Counted from the stretch's first letter, positions 16,278 through 24,313 are shown. The stretch: DNA of 38,071 nucleotides from CG2-30-46-19 sp034414555 (GCA_034414555.1 DAOUMA010000013.1:1-38071), one strand, 5' to 3'. The notes: generated by a model not told the origin, from the sequence alone. Translations and numbers: made by a program.

Positions 16278-17825
16278 ATGCAGCACTATGATTACATAAT
16301 AGTGGGCAGTGGCATTGCCGGGCTTTACGCCTCATTACTGGCTATCAAACAGGGCAGCGTGCTTGTCTTGACCAAGGGTAGCATTGATGATTGTAATACC
16401 AAGTATGCTCAAGGCGGCATTGCTGTTGCCATAGGTAAGAATGACTCTCCTGAGCTTCACTACCGGGATACCATGGCTGCTGGAGACGGGTTATGTAATG
16501 CCAATGCAGTTCATATTCTTACCGAAGAGGCGGCGGAATGTATTGCTGACCTTATCAAACTTCAAGTTCCCTTTGATACCCTGAATGGCGAAATTAGCTT
16601 AGGCATGGAGGCGGCTCATAGCGCCCCTCGCATCATCCATGCTGGTGGGGATGCTACTGGTGAGTATATCGAAGTCACCTTGAGTCGGCAGGTGCGGTCC
16701 AACAAAGTCAAGGTTTTAGAACATTGCCTGGTTAGCGAGATTATCACTGAGGGTGGGAGAGTGAAAGGCGTGAAGGTTCTTGATTGCCGAAGAGGGATGA
16801 TAGCGGAGTATAGTTGCCGATTTCTTATTTTAGCTACTGGTGGCGCAGGTCAGTTATTTAAATATACCACCAACTCCGATGTGGTTACCGGTGACGGTAT
16901 AGCCTTAGCTTTCAAGGCTGGTGCTGAAATTAGCGATATGGAGTTTTTCCAGTTCCATCCCACCAGTCTTCATCTTCCCGGGGTAGCTCCGTTCCTCATT
17001 TCTGAGGCGGTGAGGGGAGAGGGCGGTATACTCAAAAATGCCGAGGGTTATCGTTTTATGCCTGATTACACCGATGAGGCTGAACTGGCGCCAAGGGATA
17101 TAGTGGCTCGGAGCATTGTTTATGAAATGAGAAAGACGGGCAGCGACAAGGTATTTTTAGATGTTACTCATTTGCCGGCTCGTTTGATTACTGCCCGCTT
17201 CCCACATATCTATCGCTTCTGTCGGCAACATGGTTTGGACATCACCAGGGAACTCATACCGGTAACTCCAGCAGCTCACTATCTTATGGGAGGGGTGAGG
17301 GTGGATGAGTGGGGTGAAGCCAATATTTTGGGCTTATTTGCCATCGGGGAGGCAGCTTGCACTGGCGTTCATGGGGCCAACAGGCTGGCATCAAATTCAC
17401 TGCTTGAATCGGTGGTTTTTGCCAGGAGAGCTGTACAAAGAACTCAGACATCTCATCCTTCTGTCATTGCGAGTGAAGCGAAGCAATCTTACTTCCTCCC
17501 CGACCGTGAGCCATTGTCCAAGGCACTACGGCTCAATCTGGCTAACTTACAATCGTTGATGTGGGATAAGGTGGGGATTATTCGTTCTGGTAAAGGTCTT
17601 ACTGAGGCGGCGAACATACTGGCTACCTGGGAGCGCTCCTTACCTCAGCCTGCTGACCGTGTCTCTCATGAGCTAAGCAATCTGGTATTATGTGGCCGGC
17701 TTATGGCTGAGGCAGCATTGTTCCGGGAGGAGAGCCGCGGTGCTCATTTCCGCACCGATTTTCCTGAAACTTCGCCAGAGTGGCAGAAACATATAATTTT
17801 CAGGAGTAAACAGAATAAGCTCTGA
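16278..17825 (+). CDS. nadB: L-aspartate oxidase NadB, with a repeat-derived peptide insert
   Basis: 515 residues. It oxidises aspartate to iminoaspartate for NadA, in anaerobes with fumarate or another acceptor. FAD motif YIIVGSGIAGLYAS at the start, TKYAQGGIAVA, HAGGDATGEYIE, FQFHPTSLH, RDIVARSIVYE, HYLMGGVRVD, and HGANRLASNSLLESVVFARRA. After these, at about residues 395-403, comes VIASEAKQS, encoded by a half-copy of the TGTCATTGCGAG repeat (17462-17489). It sits in the linker before the C-terminal helical domain, so the enzyme is probably still active. It follows the DUF6602-like gene by 18 bases. Confidence 0.93.
   Translation: MQHYDYIIVGSGIAGLYASLLAIKQGSVLVLTKGSIDDCNTKYAQGGIAVAIGKNDSPELHYRDTMAAGDGLCNANAVHILTEEAAECIADLIKLQVPFDTLNGEISLGMEAAHSAPRIIHAGGDATGEYIEVTLSRQVRSNKVKVLEHCLVSEIITEGGRVKGVKVLDCRRGMIAEYSCRFLILATGGAGQLFKYTTNSDVVTGDGIALAFKAGAEISDMEFFQFHPTSLHLPGVAPFLISEAVRGEGGILKNAEGYRFMPDYTDEAELAPRDIVARSIVYEMRKTGSDKVFLDVTHLPARLITARFPHIYRFCRQHGLDITRELIPVTPAAHYLMGGVRVDEWGEANILGLFAIGEAACTGVHGANRLASNSLLESVVFARRAVQRTQTSHPSVIASEAKQSYFLPDREPLSKALRLNLANLQSLMWDKVGIIRSGKGLTEAANILATWERSLPQPADRVSHELSNLVLCGRLMAEAALFREESRGAHFRTDFPETSPEWQKHIIFRSKQNKL
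17462..17489 (+). repeat. Half-copy of the TGTCATTGCGAG repeat inside nadB
   Basis: TGTCATTGCGAGTGAAGCGAAGCAATCT is the left arm of the palindromic repeat seen at 4905-5040 and 35437-35656. In the nadB frame it encodes VIASEAKQS without breaking the frame. The reading frame resumes NadB-like sequence shortly afterwards. Confidence 0.8.
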
Positions 17826-17943
17826 TCATTAGGGTGGTCTAGGTGCCTTTGCCTGCTTCAGGACACACCGAGAAGTTAAATACCCAGGTTTTTCTGAAGT
17901 TCGATATTTTTAACGTATAGTCAAGAAATCTACCAAAAAACTA

Positions 17944-17972
17944 TTGACAAACGATTATCCATATGATATTAT
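17944..17972 (+). promoter_or_regulatory. Sigma70-type promoter for the small ORF-dndB pair
   Basis: TTGACA (17944-17949), 17 bases, TATTAT (17967-17972). This is near consensus at optimal spacing and lies 57 bases before the ATG of the next gene. It occupies the only sizeable gap in the nad run, so the dndB-like pair has its own promoter. The spacer and flanks are AT-rich. Confidence 0.65.
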
Positions 17973-18028
17973 GATTATTAATCAAGAGAAATTTATATGG
18001 AAACTTCTAAGAAGATAAGGAGGATATC

Positions 18029-18292
18029 ATGAAACCAATGACTATCAGGTTTATACCTCTGGCGCCCGGTGAGAGTCCTGGGGATACTGAACTAGGGGGA
18101 TGGCGTCCACTTCGCTTACACTTTCCCACACAGAGAAGAGTTTTGTCCCTCTCAGTGGGAGAAGCAACGAGGATTGTTGCTGCTCGGCTACTTAGGTTTC
18201 AGCTCCGTCGGGCAATTGAGATTGTGGCTTATCGCCTCGCTACTAGTAGCGGATTTGAGCCTCAATCTAGGGGAGGAGGTGGTGTTCAATGA
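18029..18292 (+). CDS. Small basic protein upstream of dndB, unknown
   Basis: 87 residues, with AAGGAGGATATC directly before the ATG, one of the best ribosome sites in the window. The protein is Arg/Leu-rich, with a likely amphipathic helix (GEATRIVAARLLRFQLRRAIEIVAY in two parts) and a Gly-rich tail. No family recognised. It shares the promoter at 17944 with the dndB-like gene, which starts 59 bases after its stop. It may be a regulator or partner of that protein. Confidence 0.55.
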   Translation: MKPMTIRFIPLAPGESPGDTELGGWRPLRLHFPTQRRVLSLSVGEATRIVAARLLRFQLRRAIEIVAYRLATSSGFEPQSRGGGGVQ

Positions 18293-18351
18293 AGTAGTCC
18301 ATTTACTTTGTGATGTGCAGTCAAAAATACTAATAAGGAAAGGGGTGTAAA

Positions 18352-19581
18352 ATGACTACAAATGATATCATGGCAGAAAAATTGCATGATTTTGCTGCCT
18401 CTACTGGTGAGGTAATGAAAGTGCCGGCGCTCAAAGGTCGGCATGGTGGAGTCGATTTCTTCGTGATCACTTTGGCCTTCAGTAAACTGGCTAGATATAT
18501 TGAGGTAACAGACCCAAACCTCCCTACTAAACTCCGCGAGAATCGTAAGGCACGTCCAGAAAGATATGCAGAAATTGCTAGCTACATTCTGAATAATCCT
18601 GAGGACTATCGGTTTAGTGCGCTCACTTGCACCTACGGCAAGAACGGCACTGAAAAGCCTCTTGGATGGCGGCCTGCTGACCCAGATGCTCCTGAGGGTA
18701 GTCCATTTTGGATGATCGGGGAACTGACACTTGACCAAGGAGACCCACTAATAATCATAGACGGTCAACATCGTCTGGGAGCAATAAAGGAAGCCATCAG
18801 CAACGATCCCGACCTACGTAACGAGAGCATTCCTGTTGTGCTCTTCCCCTATCTCGATATTGAGACAGCCCAGCAATTATTCTCCGACCTCAACAGAACT
18901 GTGAAGAAGACGAGCAAAAGCTTGGATGTTTTCTTCGATCGCAGAGATATAGTGAATCGCGTGGTGCAGAAGGTGGTTGATAAGATTCCTGTATTCCAAG
19001 ACCGAGTTGATGTAGAGAACATATCCGTAGCTAAGAGTCCTAGTAAGGTCTTCACACTGGCTGGCATTTACCAGGCCACTAAACCCATGATTAAAGGAGC
19101 TTTGAACGGGGACCTTTTTCAGGAGGAGCTTAGCCAAGAAAATAACAATGAGGACAAATATGTCGATTTCCTTGTTGATGCTTGGGAATTTATTGCCCAA
19201 CAGTTTCCTGAGTGGGGGGAGGTGGCAAAAGGCGAGATGAATATCCTTCAAGAGCGTCCAAACTACCTCCACTGGAATTCCGGGGTCTTATCTTCTATAG
19301 GTGAGTTTGTAGGGATCGCCATGAAGCAACATGGTGCTAATTGGAAGGACACTGTCAAAACTGCGCTGAGTCATCCTGACAATGGAAGGTGGCGTCGTGA
19401 TATGAGCCAGTGGCAAGGTATCGTGCTTGCTGGTGAACAAGTACTACCTCGCAGTGCGGTCAGAATTCAGTTAATTGCCTATCTGAAACTTAAAGGGAAT
19501 TTACCGCTTACAGAACGTGATAAGTCAGTTTTGGAGTCTTTCAGTCCAGAGGTGCAGCAAAAGATAGGCTATTCCCCATAG
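18352..19581 (+). CDS. dndB: DndB-like DGQHR-domain protein, orphan
   Basis: 409 residues, close to DndB length. KVPALKGRHGGVDFFV near the N-terminus, LRENRKARPERYAEIASYILNN in two parts, IIIDGQHRLGAIKEA (DGQHR 137-141), LFSDLNRTVKKTSKSLDVFFDRRD, and SVAKSPSKVFTLAGIY are DndB-type landmarks. DndB is the regulator linked to DNA phosphorothioation by DndACDE. No dndA, C, D, E or F-H gene is in the window, so this copy is an orphan between nadB and nadC. An AAGGAAAGGGG ribosome site precedes the ATG and a hairpin follows at 19592. It is a different family branch from the fusion protein at 7703-9964, which also has DGQHR. Confidence 0.8.
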   Translation: MTTNDIMAEKLHDFAASTGEVMKVPALKGRHGGVDFFVITLAFSKLARYIEVTDPNLPTKLRENRKARPERYAEIASYILNNPEDYRFSALTCTYGKNGTEKPLGWRPADPDAPEGSPFWMIGELTLDQGDPLIIIDGQHRLGAIKEAISNDPDLRNESIPVVLFPYLDIETAQQLFSDLNRTVKKTSKSLDVFFDRRDIVNRVVQKVVDKIPVFQDRVDVENISVAKSPSKVFTLAGIYQATKPMIKGALNGDLFQEELSQENNNEDKYVDFLVDAWEFIAQQFPEWGEVAKGEMNILQERPNYLHWNSGVLSSIGEFVGIAMKQHGANWKDTVKTALSHPDNGRWRRDMSQWQGIVLAGEQVLPRSAVRIQLIAYLKLKGNLPLTERDKSVLESFSPEVQQKIGYSP

Positions 19582-19591
19582 CAGGCGATAA

Positions 19592-19617
19592 ATGGGGGTG
19601 CCAAAAGTCACCCCCAT
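19592..19617 (+). terminator. Hairpin after dndB
   Basis: ATGGGGGTG, an 8-base loop, then CACCCCCAT: a perfect 9-bp stem starting 11 bases after the dndB-like stop. No T-run follows directly. It would separate the dndB pair from nadC. Confidence 0.5.
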
Positions 19618-19718
19618 GAGCCCGTTGGTTTGGATAGGGTTTATAATAAGTATCAAACTTGTGAAAGTTTGAATTCCGTTCTGGCTCCGGGATTTTCTCT
19701 TTTAAAAGGAGGTAAGTT

Positions 19719-20579
19719 ATGGGGTTAGTTTGGAGGCAAGTTGAAGAAGTCATTGCCCTTGCTTTGGCGGAAGACCTAGGCAAGGGCGATGTTACCACTA
19801 ATTCCCTGATACCAGATGAAAAAATTGGCGTAGCATCAATTTTAGCCAAGGAAGAAGGCATCTTGGCCGGGGCTGAGATAGCTGAGGAAGTGTTTCGCCG
19901 AGTTGACGCGGAATTAAAAGTAAAGACTTTGCTCAAAGACGGAGCGAAAGTTGGCAGGGGCGATGTAATCGCCACAGTGGAGGGCAGGATAGCCAGTATC
20001 CTTAAGGCGGAAAGAACAGTGTTGAATTTCCTGCAGAGGCTCAGCGGCATTGCCACGGAGACAAATCGCTATGTGAAGGCAGTTGAAGGGTTGCCAGTGC
20101 GGATTATGGATACCCGGAAAACTACCCCAGGTTTAAGGTTGCTGGAAAAATATGCTGTCAGGGTTGGCGGTGGCAAAAACCACCGCATGCATTTAGGCGA
20201 TGGCATTCTCATCAAGGACAATCATCTTGCCGCGCTTCGTAGTGAAGGATTAAGCATCAAGGAAATTATCGCCAGGGCCCGACAAAATGCCCCAGTGGGG
20301 GTAAAGGTTGAGATGGAGGTTAACACTCCACAGGGAGCATTGGAAGCTGCTGAAGCTGGGGCGGATGTCATCATGCTTGATAACATGAGACTCGAAGATA
20401 TGAGGCAGGCAATAAAGGCAGTCCATGGCCGTGCCTTAGTTGAAGCCTCGGGAGGAATTACCCTCGACACAGTTCGAGCTGTAGCTGAAACCGGCGTTGA
20501 TTTTATCTCGATAGGCGCCCTCACCCATTCAGTCAAAGTCCTGGACATTAGCCTGGAGCTTACCGAAATTATTAGCTAG
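19719..20579 (+). CDS. nadC: Nicotinate-nucleotide pyrophosphorylase (quinolinate phosphoribosyltransferase) NadC
   Basis: 286 residues. It converts quinolinate and PRPP to nicotinate mononucleotide, completing the NadB-NadA-NadC route. Landmarks are LAEDLGKGDVTTNSL, ERTVLNFLQRLSGIAT, MDTRKTTPGLRLLEKYAV, GGGKNHRMHLGDGILIKDNH, VEMEVNT and EASGGITLDT. AAAAGGAGG lies 6 bases before the ATG. It is separated from nadB by the inserted dndB pair. Its stop is one base from the stop of the convergent cbiO-like gene, so no terminator fits between them. Confidence 0.95.
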   Translation: MGLVWRQVEEVIALALAEDLGKGDVTTNSLIPDEKIGVASILAKEEGILAGAEIAEEVFRRVDAELKVKTLLKDGAKVGRGDVIATVEGRIASILKAERTVLNFLQRLSGIATETNRYVKAVEGLPVRIMDTRKTTPGLRLLEKYAVRVGGGKNHRMHLGDGILIKDNHLAALRSEGLSIKEIIARARQNAPVGVKVEMEVNTPQGALEAAEAGADVIMLDNMRLEDMRQAIKAVHGRALVEASGGITLDTVRAVAETGVDFISIGALTHSVKVLDISLELTEIIS

Positions 20580-20580
20580 G

Positions 20581-21390
20581 CTAGCTTCCCTGCGATGTCC
20601 TGTGGGAATGGATATACGATTGAGTGAACTCGTGAATTGCCTGATGCCCATGAAGGAGTCCGAGCTTGTAAAATAGGTCTAAGTTTGAAAATATGCTCTC
20701 CTTATTCCCGAAGGCAATTGCTTTCTTATCCTGGTCCATAAGAAGAACATGATATGCCACATGTTCTGCCAGAAGCATATCCTGAGTGGCTATAATCAAG
20801 GTCTTACCTTCCTTTTGAAGTGAAAGTACTTGGTTTATCAGTACACCCTCGGTCTGTGGGTCAAGGTTAGCCGTCGGCTCATCCAGCAGGTAAACCTCTG
20901 AATCAAGAGAAAGGATAGATGCTATGGCCACCTTTTTCTTTTCCCCGCCACTTAAGGAGTAGGGATATCGCCCTCTCAACTCTTGAATGTTCAAAGAGCT
21001 CATCACCCGTTCAACTTTTTCCTCTATTACCTTTTGAGATAGCCCCAGTTGCTGCAAGCCAAAAGCAATCTCATCCTCTACTGTAGGACAGAAGAGTTGC
21101 ACATCGGCGTCCTGGAAAAGCAGTGCGATGTTTCTTCTAAAGAACTTATTGAAAGCTTTATCTCTTAATCTCTTCTGTGATATCTCTTCGTCGAAAGCGT
21201 AGAGTTTTCCCTTTTTGAGGGGATATAAACCATCGAGTATCTTAAGCAAGGTCGATTTTCCAGAGCCATTAGGACCAAGAATAGCCACGGTGTCACCTTT
21301 TTCTATCTCCAAATTTATGTTGGAGACGCCAATAATATCCCCTTCATACTCGAAGTCAACATTCTCTAATTTAAATATCACCCTATCCAT
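20581..21390 (-). CDS. cbiO: CbiO-like ATPase of the cobalt/nickel importer, H-loop His replaced
   Basis: About 269 residues from ATG 21390, which has AGGAG 7 bases upstream. Walker A GPNGSGKST, Q-loop LLFQDADVQLF, signature LSGGEKKKVAIAS, Walker B VYLLDEPTANLD: a complete ABC ATPase of the CbiO/EcfA type. The switch (H-loop) motif, usually ATHD, reads ATQD here (codon CAG), so the conserved His is missing. It is the last gene of the cbiM-PDGLE-cbiQ-cbiO operon and overlaps cbiQ by 13 bases. It energises Ni2+ or Co2+ uptake; nickel is favoured by the adjacent cooT and Nur-like genes. Confidence 0.88.
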   Translation of the reverse strand: MDRVIFKLENVDFEYEGDIIGVSNINLEIEKGDTVAILGPNGSGKSTLLKILDGLYPLKKGKLYAFDEEISQKRLRDKAFNKFFRRNIALLFQDADVQLFCPTVEDEIAFGLQQLGLSQKVIEEKVERVMSSLNIQELRGRYPYSLSGGEKKKVAIASILSLDSEVYLLDEPTANLDPQTEGVLINQVLSLQKEGKTLIIATQDMLLAEHVAYHVLLMDQDKKAIAFGNKESIFSNLDLFYKLGLLHGHQAIHEFTQSYIHSHRTSQGS

Positions 21391-22190
21391 ACTAGAGCTC
21401 CTATTACGGCTGAAATGCCTAACATCCAACCGTAATCCATCCTCCTTAAGGGTTGCTGAGTTGTTAATGTTACCTCTCCATCGAATCCCCTTGATATCAT
21501 GGCAAGATAAACATCCTCCCCTAGCTTCAGTGCACGGATAAACATAATGCTAATGGTTCTGCTTAGGAAGAGGAGATTGCTTTTCCAGGAAACCTCGCCA
21601 ATTACGCGAGATTTGCGAGCTAGAAAGAAATCTCGGGAAAGTTTAATCAGAACAAAAATGTAACGATAGCTCATGGCGAGCGTAAGGATAATAAGTGCTG
21701 GCACTCGTAGAATCCTCAGGGCAAAGAGTAGTTTATGCCATTCAGTAGTAAGCACTAAAAGAGCTGAAATGGATACTGCGGTAGCCACACGAGATACGAG
21801 AAAGGTAGCTCCCCAGAATCCTTGCCTTGTGATTGTGAGTGCCCCAAACGTTACGAGAGGCTCGCCTTTAGTAATAAAAAGGGCCGGGATAGCTATAACT
21901 GCCGTGAAGATTGGGATGAATACCCAGCCCCTTTTTAGAAAAAATACTATGTTTATTCTTGAAAATGCCGCCAGAAGAAGTAAGCATCCATAGATGGAAG
22001 CAAGCACCCATATGTTGTGAGTTAACATGGAGAAAACTAACAACACCAGCAATGTCACTAGCTTTACTCGAGGGTCGATAGATTGCAAAAACCCCCTTTG
22101 CTTTGCTATTTCCTCCTGGAAGAGGGTTCTTTGTAGCCAAGAACCAATACTGTCTATATTTCTCTCTAGAAAACTGCTATTTCCTGGCAA
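21378..22190 (-). CDS. cbiQ: CbiQ/EcfT-type transmembrane component
   Basis: The usual N-terminus SFLERNIDS lies just inside. Then come several membrane segments (VKLVTLLVLLVFSML, VLASIYGCLLLLAAF, WVFIPIFTAVIAIPALFI) and the coupling region with the MFIRALKLGEDVYLAMISRGF motif, which contacts the ATPase. I prefer the TTG start at 22190 because GGGAGG lies 4 bases before it; an ATG at 22238 would give 286 residues but has no ribosome site and overlaps the upstream gene by 62 bases. The protein couples CbiO to the substrate-binding CbiM. Confidence 0.85.
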   Translation of the reverse strand: MPGNSSFLERNIDSIGSWLQRTLFQEEIAKQRGFLQSIDPRVKLVTLLVLLVFSMLTHNIWVLASIYGCLLLLAAFSRINIVFFLKRGWVFIPIFTAVIAIPALFITKGEPLVTFGALTITRQGFWGATFLVSRVATAVSISALLVLTTEWHKLLFALRILRVPALIILTLAMSYRYIFVLIKLSRDFFLARKSRVIGEVSWKSNLLFLSRTISIMFIRALKLGEDVYLAMISRGFDGEVTLTTQQPLRRMDYGWMLGISAVIGALVWIG

Positions 22191-22488
22191 TAATCCTCCC
22201 GATGCCAAAAGCGAGTGCAGTGACGATAATAATGCCAACTATGGCTGAGATATAGTAGCCGGCAGCTTGCCCACCAAGACTTTCTCCAAATGCAGGGACC
22301 GAGTAGTCTGGCAGGAAGGCTATATGATTTATACTAGCCAACTTAGAGAGTCCTTGGGGAACGTAGCCAAGTATATCCTGCATTTCATTGAGACCCCATT
22401 CTCCCCAGGCAGTGCCGCTGGCGAGGAGACCAAGAGGACAAAGGACAACCAGAGCAATAAGACCAATCAAAGCTTTCTTATACTTCAT
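22177..22488 (-). CDS. PDGLE-domain (CbiN-like) small membrane protein
   Basis: About 103 residues from the second ATG at 22488, preceded by GGAGAG. It has an N-terminal hydrophobic segment, an extracytoplasmic loop with the PDYSVPAFG stretch and a second membrane helix (AIVGIIIVTALAFGIG). This is the PDGLE domain layout that replaces or accompanies CbiN in Ni/Co ECF importers. It sits between cbiM and cbiQ with short overlaps on both sides. Confidence 0.82.
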   Translation of the reverse strand: MKYKKALIGLIALVVLCPLGLLASGTAWGEWGLNEMQDILGYVPQGLSKLASINHIAFLPDYSVPAFGESLGGQAAGYYISAIVGIIIVTALAFGIGRIIARK

Positions 22489-23182
22489 CGCCTTCTCTCC
22501 TTTCATAAGGATTCAACTTAAGTATCTCCGGGTGATGCTTGCCCAAGTAAGCAACCACACCGCCAGTAATTGCGGCTTCAATTGGCCCGGCAACGGCAAG
22601 ATGAGCAATAAGCATGGCCGGAATTGCCTGGGACAGGTCATAAGGACAGTAAAGAGGAACTCCACTGGCAGTGTGAAACAGGGAAGGTTGGATTCCGAAC
22701 TCTATCGCGGCCACCACAGCAGCAACATTTATTCCGATATAGCCTCCCACGGCGGCTCCTATCCATCTCCGCCGGGAGCCGAAAGCAGAGCCACGAGTGA
22801 TAAGCCTATAGATGAAGAAACCTACAAAAGGAAGTACAAATCCCATATTGAAACAGTTTGCCCCAATGGCTGTGATACCACCGTCCCCGAAGAACAGAGC
22901 CTGGACAATCAGAGCCAGCGATTCTCCAATAAGGGCCGCCCATGGTCCCAGGATTATGGCAATAAGAGTCCCGCCAACCGCATGAGCTGTTGTTCCACCT
23001 GGAACAGGCACATTGAACATCATTACCAGGAAGGAGAAGGCAGCCAGCATGGCGAGAACCGGTATAGTCTTGTGAGTGAAGGCTTTCCTCAGTACCGCTA
23101 CCGCTCTTGCCCACAAGGGTGCGCTTACACCGTACATTACTGCGCAGGTTAGGGGCGACAGATATCCATCAGGTATATGCAT
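22478..23182 (-). CDS. cbiM: CbiM/NikM-type substrate-specific importer component
   Basis: 234 residues beginning MHIPDGYLSP. The free N-terminus and His2 are metal ligands in this family, which makes this start certain. Other landmarks are FNVPVPGGTTAHAVGGTL (the second metal loop), GPWAALIGESLALIVQALFFGDGG and FNMGFVLPFVG. It has six to seven membrane segments. First gene of the import operon, with the palindromic site TTGCAA-N4-TTGCAG 31 bases upstream. The metal is Co or Ni; context favours Ni. Confidence 0.9.
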   Translation of the reverse strand: MHIPDGYLSPLTCAVMYGVSAPLWARAVAVLRKAFTHKTIPVLAMLAAFSFLVMMFNVPVPGGTTAHAVGGTLIAIILGPWAALIGESLALIVQALFFGDGGITAIGANCFNMGFVLPFVGFFIYRLITRGSAFGSRRRWIGAAVGGYIGINVAAVVAAIEFGIQPSLFHTASGVPLYCPYDLSQAIPAMLIAHLAVAGPIEAAITGGVVAYLGKHHPEILKLNPYERREGDEV

Positions 23183-23212
23183 TTAGCGCCTCCTTCTTAA
23201 TATCAAGTGCAG

Positions 23213-23228
23213 TTGCAATTAGTTGCAG
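23213..23228 (-). promoter_or_regulatory. Putative Nur/Fur operator upstream of cbiM
   Basis: TTGCAATTAGTTGCAG. The same pattern (TTGCAA-N4-TTGCAG, 13 of 16 bases identical) lies upstream of the Fur-family gene at 24111-24126, at a similar distance from its start. TTGCAA is itself palindromic. I recall the actinobacterial Nur box as two TTGCAA-like halves about 5 bases apart, so a nickel-responsive operator is plausible. Confidence 0.55.
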
Positions 23229-23244
23229 TAACATGGCAAAAAAA

Positions 23245-23430
23245 TTACTCTTTGTCAAGTACCACCTTAGACTTCACGAAATCAACCTCGCGCACCTTGC
23301 CCTGAAAAACTTTCTTTTCCCCGAAGAGCGTCTCTATTTCCACCCGGTTGCCCTCAATAATCATGTATGCGATGTCTTCTATGATAGGCTCACCGTCTTC
23401 TGTAACTTCGTAAACTTTAGCTAGACACAT
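23245..23430 (-). CDS. cooT: CooT-family nickel-binding protein
   Basis: 61 residues, starting MCLAKVYEV with Cys2 as in CooT, and containing IEGNRVEIETLFGEKKVF and VREVDFVKSKVVLDKE. CooT is a small homodimeric Ni2+ chaperone for carbon monoxide dehydrogenase maturation. Placed one base after the 84-residue helical protein and just before cbiM, it points to nickel as the transported metal. Confidence 0.85.
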   Translation of the reverse strand: MCLAKVYEVTEDGEPIIEDIAYMIIEGNRVEIETLFGEKKVFQGKVREVDFVKSKVVLDKE

Positions 23431-23431
23431 C

Positions 23432-23686
23432 TTAATGTTCCTCCTTATTCTTCGCTAACGCTTGCTCCGCCTTTTCCAGGTCGTTGGAAGCGGCAGCCAT
23501 TCTGCCAGCCGCTTCTCGTAGCTGCTGTGCTACCTCGTTGGATAAGAAGGCAATCTTATCAGCCCACTCGCGGAACTCCTGCTCATGTTCACGATTGTGC
23601 TCAATCCAATAATCGAGCAAAACACGCAGCTTTTCCGGGATGTCACTCACGCTAATATCGCTCCCTTTTCTTGCGGCACTCACCAC
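23432..23686 (-). CDS. Small helical protein next to cooT
   Basis: 84 residues, mostly helical: KLRVLLDYWIEHNREHEQEF, then a heptad-like C-terminal half (QQLREAAGRMAAASNDLEKA), probably a coiled coil. I recall small proteins of this type beside CooT in anaerobes but cannot assign a function. HNREHE could bind a metal. The start overlaps the end of the Fur-like gene by 35 bases and the stop abuts cooT, so it is in the same operon. Confidence 0.7.
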   Translation of the reverse strand: MVSAARKGSDISVSDIPEKLRVLLDYWIEHNREHEQEFREWADKIAFLSNEVAQQLREAAGRMAAASNDLEKAEQALAKNKEEH

Positions 23687-24077
23687 ACTCCCCGGGAATG
23701 GCTAAGTGCCTCAGGTCGGCTTCAAAATCGTAATCTCGAAGCAAGGTACCTTTTAGCGGGTTTAGTATAGATTCGTTTGAATCAATTGTCTTGCCGCAGG
23801 TGCGGCAGACCAGATGATGGTGGTGCCCTTTTTCAGCAACATGATAGCGAACCCGCCCTTCTCCAAAGTCAGTTTCAGTGACTAAATTTAACCTTTTCAT
23901 TAGCTCCAGAGTTCGGTAGATGGTGGAAATATTGCTGTAAGGATAACGGGCATGCAGTTGCTCGAAAATTTCTTCAGCGCTGATGTGGTTATCGGCATTA
24001 TGGAGTGCTTCGATGACCAGCATGCGCTGTGGAGTTAAGCGGTAACCTTTCTCTCGCAGAATCTTATCGCAGCTCAT
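23652..24077 (-). CDS. Fur-family regulator, probably nickel-sensing (Nur-like)
   Basis: 141 residues from ATG 24077; a longer frame starts at TTG 24104. RLTPQRMLVIEAL and NISTIYRTLELM form the winged helix. KGHHHHLVCRTCGK and CGECRKKRERY give the His-rich sensing site and the CxxC...CxxC structural zinc. Fur, Zur, PerR and Nur cannot be separated by motifs alone; the adjacent cooT/cbiM genes and the shared operator favour Nur. The start 24077 puts the operator 34 bases upstream, matching its position before cbiM. First gene of the run to cbiO. Confidence 0.8.
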   Translation of the reverse strand: MSCDKILREKGYRLTPQRMLVIEALHNADNHISAEEIFEQLHARYPYSNISTIYRTLELMKRLNLVTETDFGEGRVRYHVAEKGHHHHLVCRTCGKTIDSNESILNPLKGTLLRDYDFEADLRHLAIPGECGECRKKRERY

Positions 24078-24110
24078 CAAAATGGAATAGTAACACAGTG
24101 TCAAACCTTA

Positions 24111-24126
24111 TTGCAACAAGTTGCAG
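24111..24126 (-). promoter_or_regulatory. Putative autoregulatory Nur/Fur operator
   Basis: TTGCAACAAGTTGCAG, near-identical to the site before cbiM (23213-23228). Its place directly upstream of the Fur-family gene suggests autoregulation. Confidence 0.55.
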
Positions 24127-24313
24127 AAAGTTAATAGCAGATTAGCTTTCATAGCTGTTATGATATAGGCGTGATGCTGTATGCGACCTTTTATTATTGC
24201 CTTAGCTCTCTCCCTTCCAAAAAGAGGAAATCAGGCCGCAATGAGATATTAGCCGAGAGAGTCCCATTTCCTGTTGCCCACAGGGACGCTACCTATCTAT
24301 GTGAACCAGGTCA

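Noticed and set aside
13211..20579. Genome-wide amber recoding (pyrrolysine)
   Set aside because: TAG terminates nadC, dndB and the fusion nuclease gene at normal family lengths, so TAG is an ordinary stop here.
14666..20579. NAD-depletion defence island
   Set aside because: nadA, nadB and nadC are complete biosynthetic enzymes and no NADase (TIR, SIR2, SEFIR) is visible; only the intercalated genes are defence-like.
22388..23152. Long 254-codon open frame on the plus strand
   Set aside because: It lies wholly antisense to cbiM and its flanks, has a low-complexity composition and no ribosome site. CbiM on the other strand is certain.
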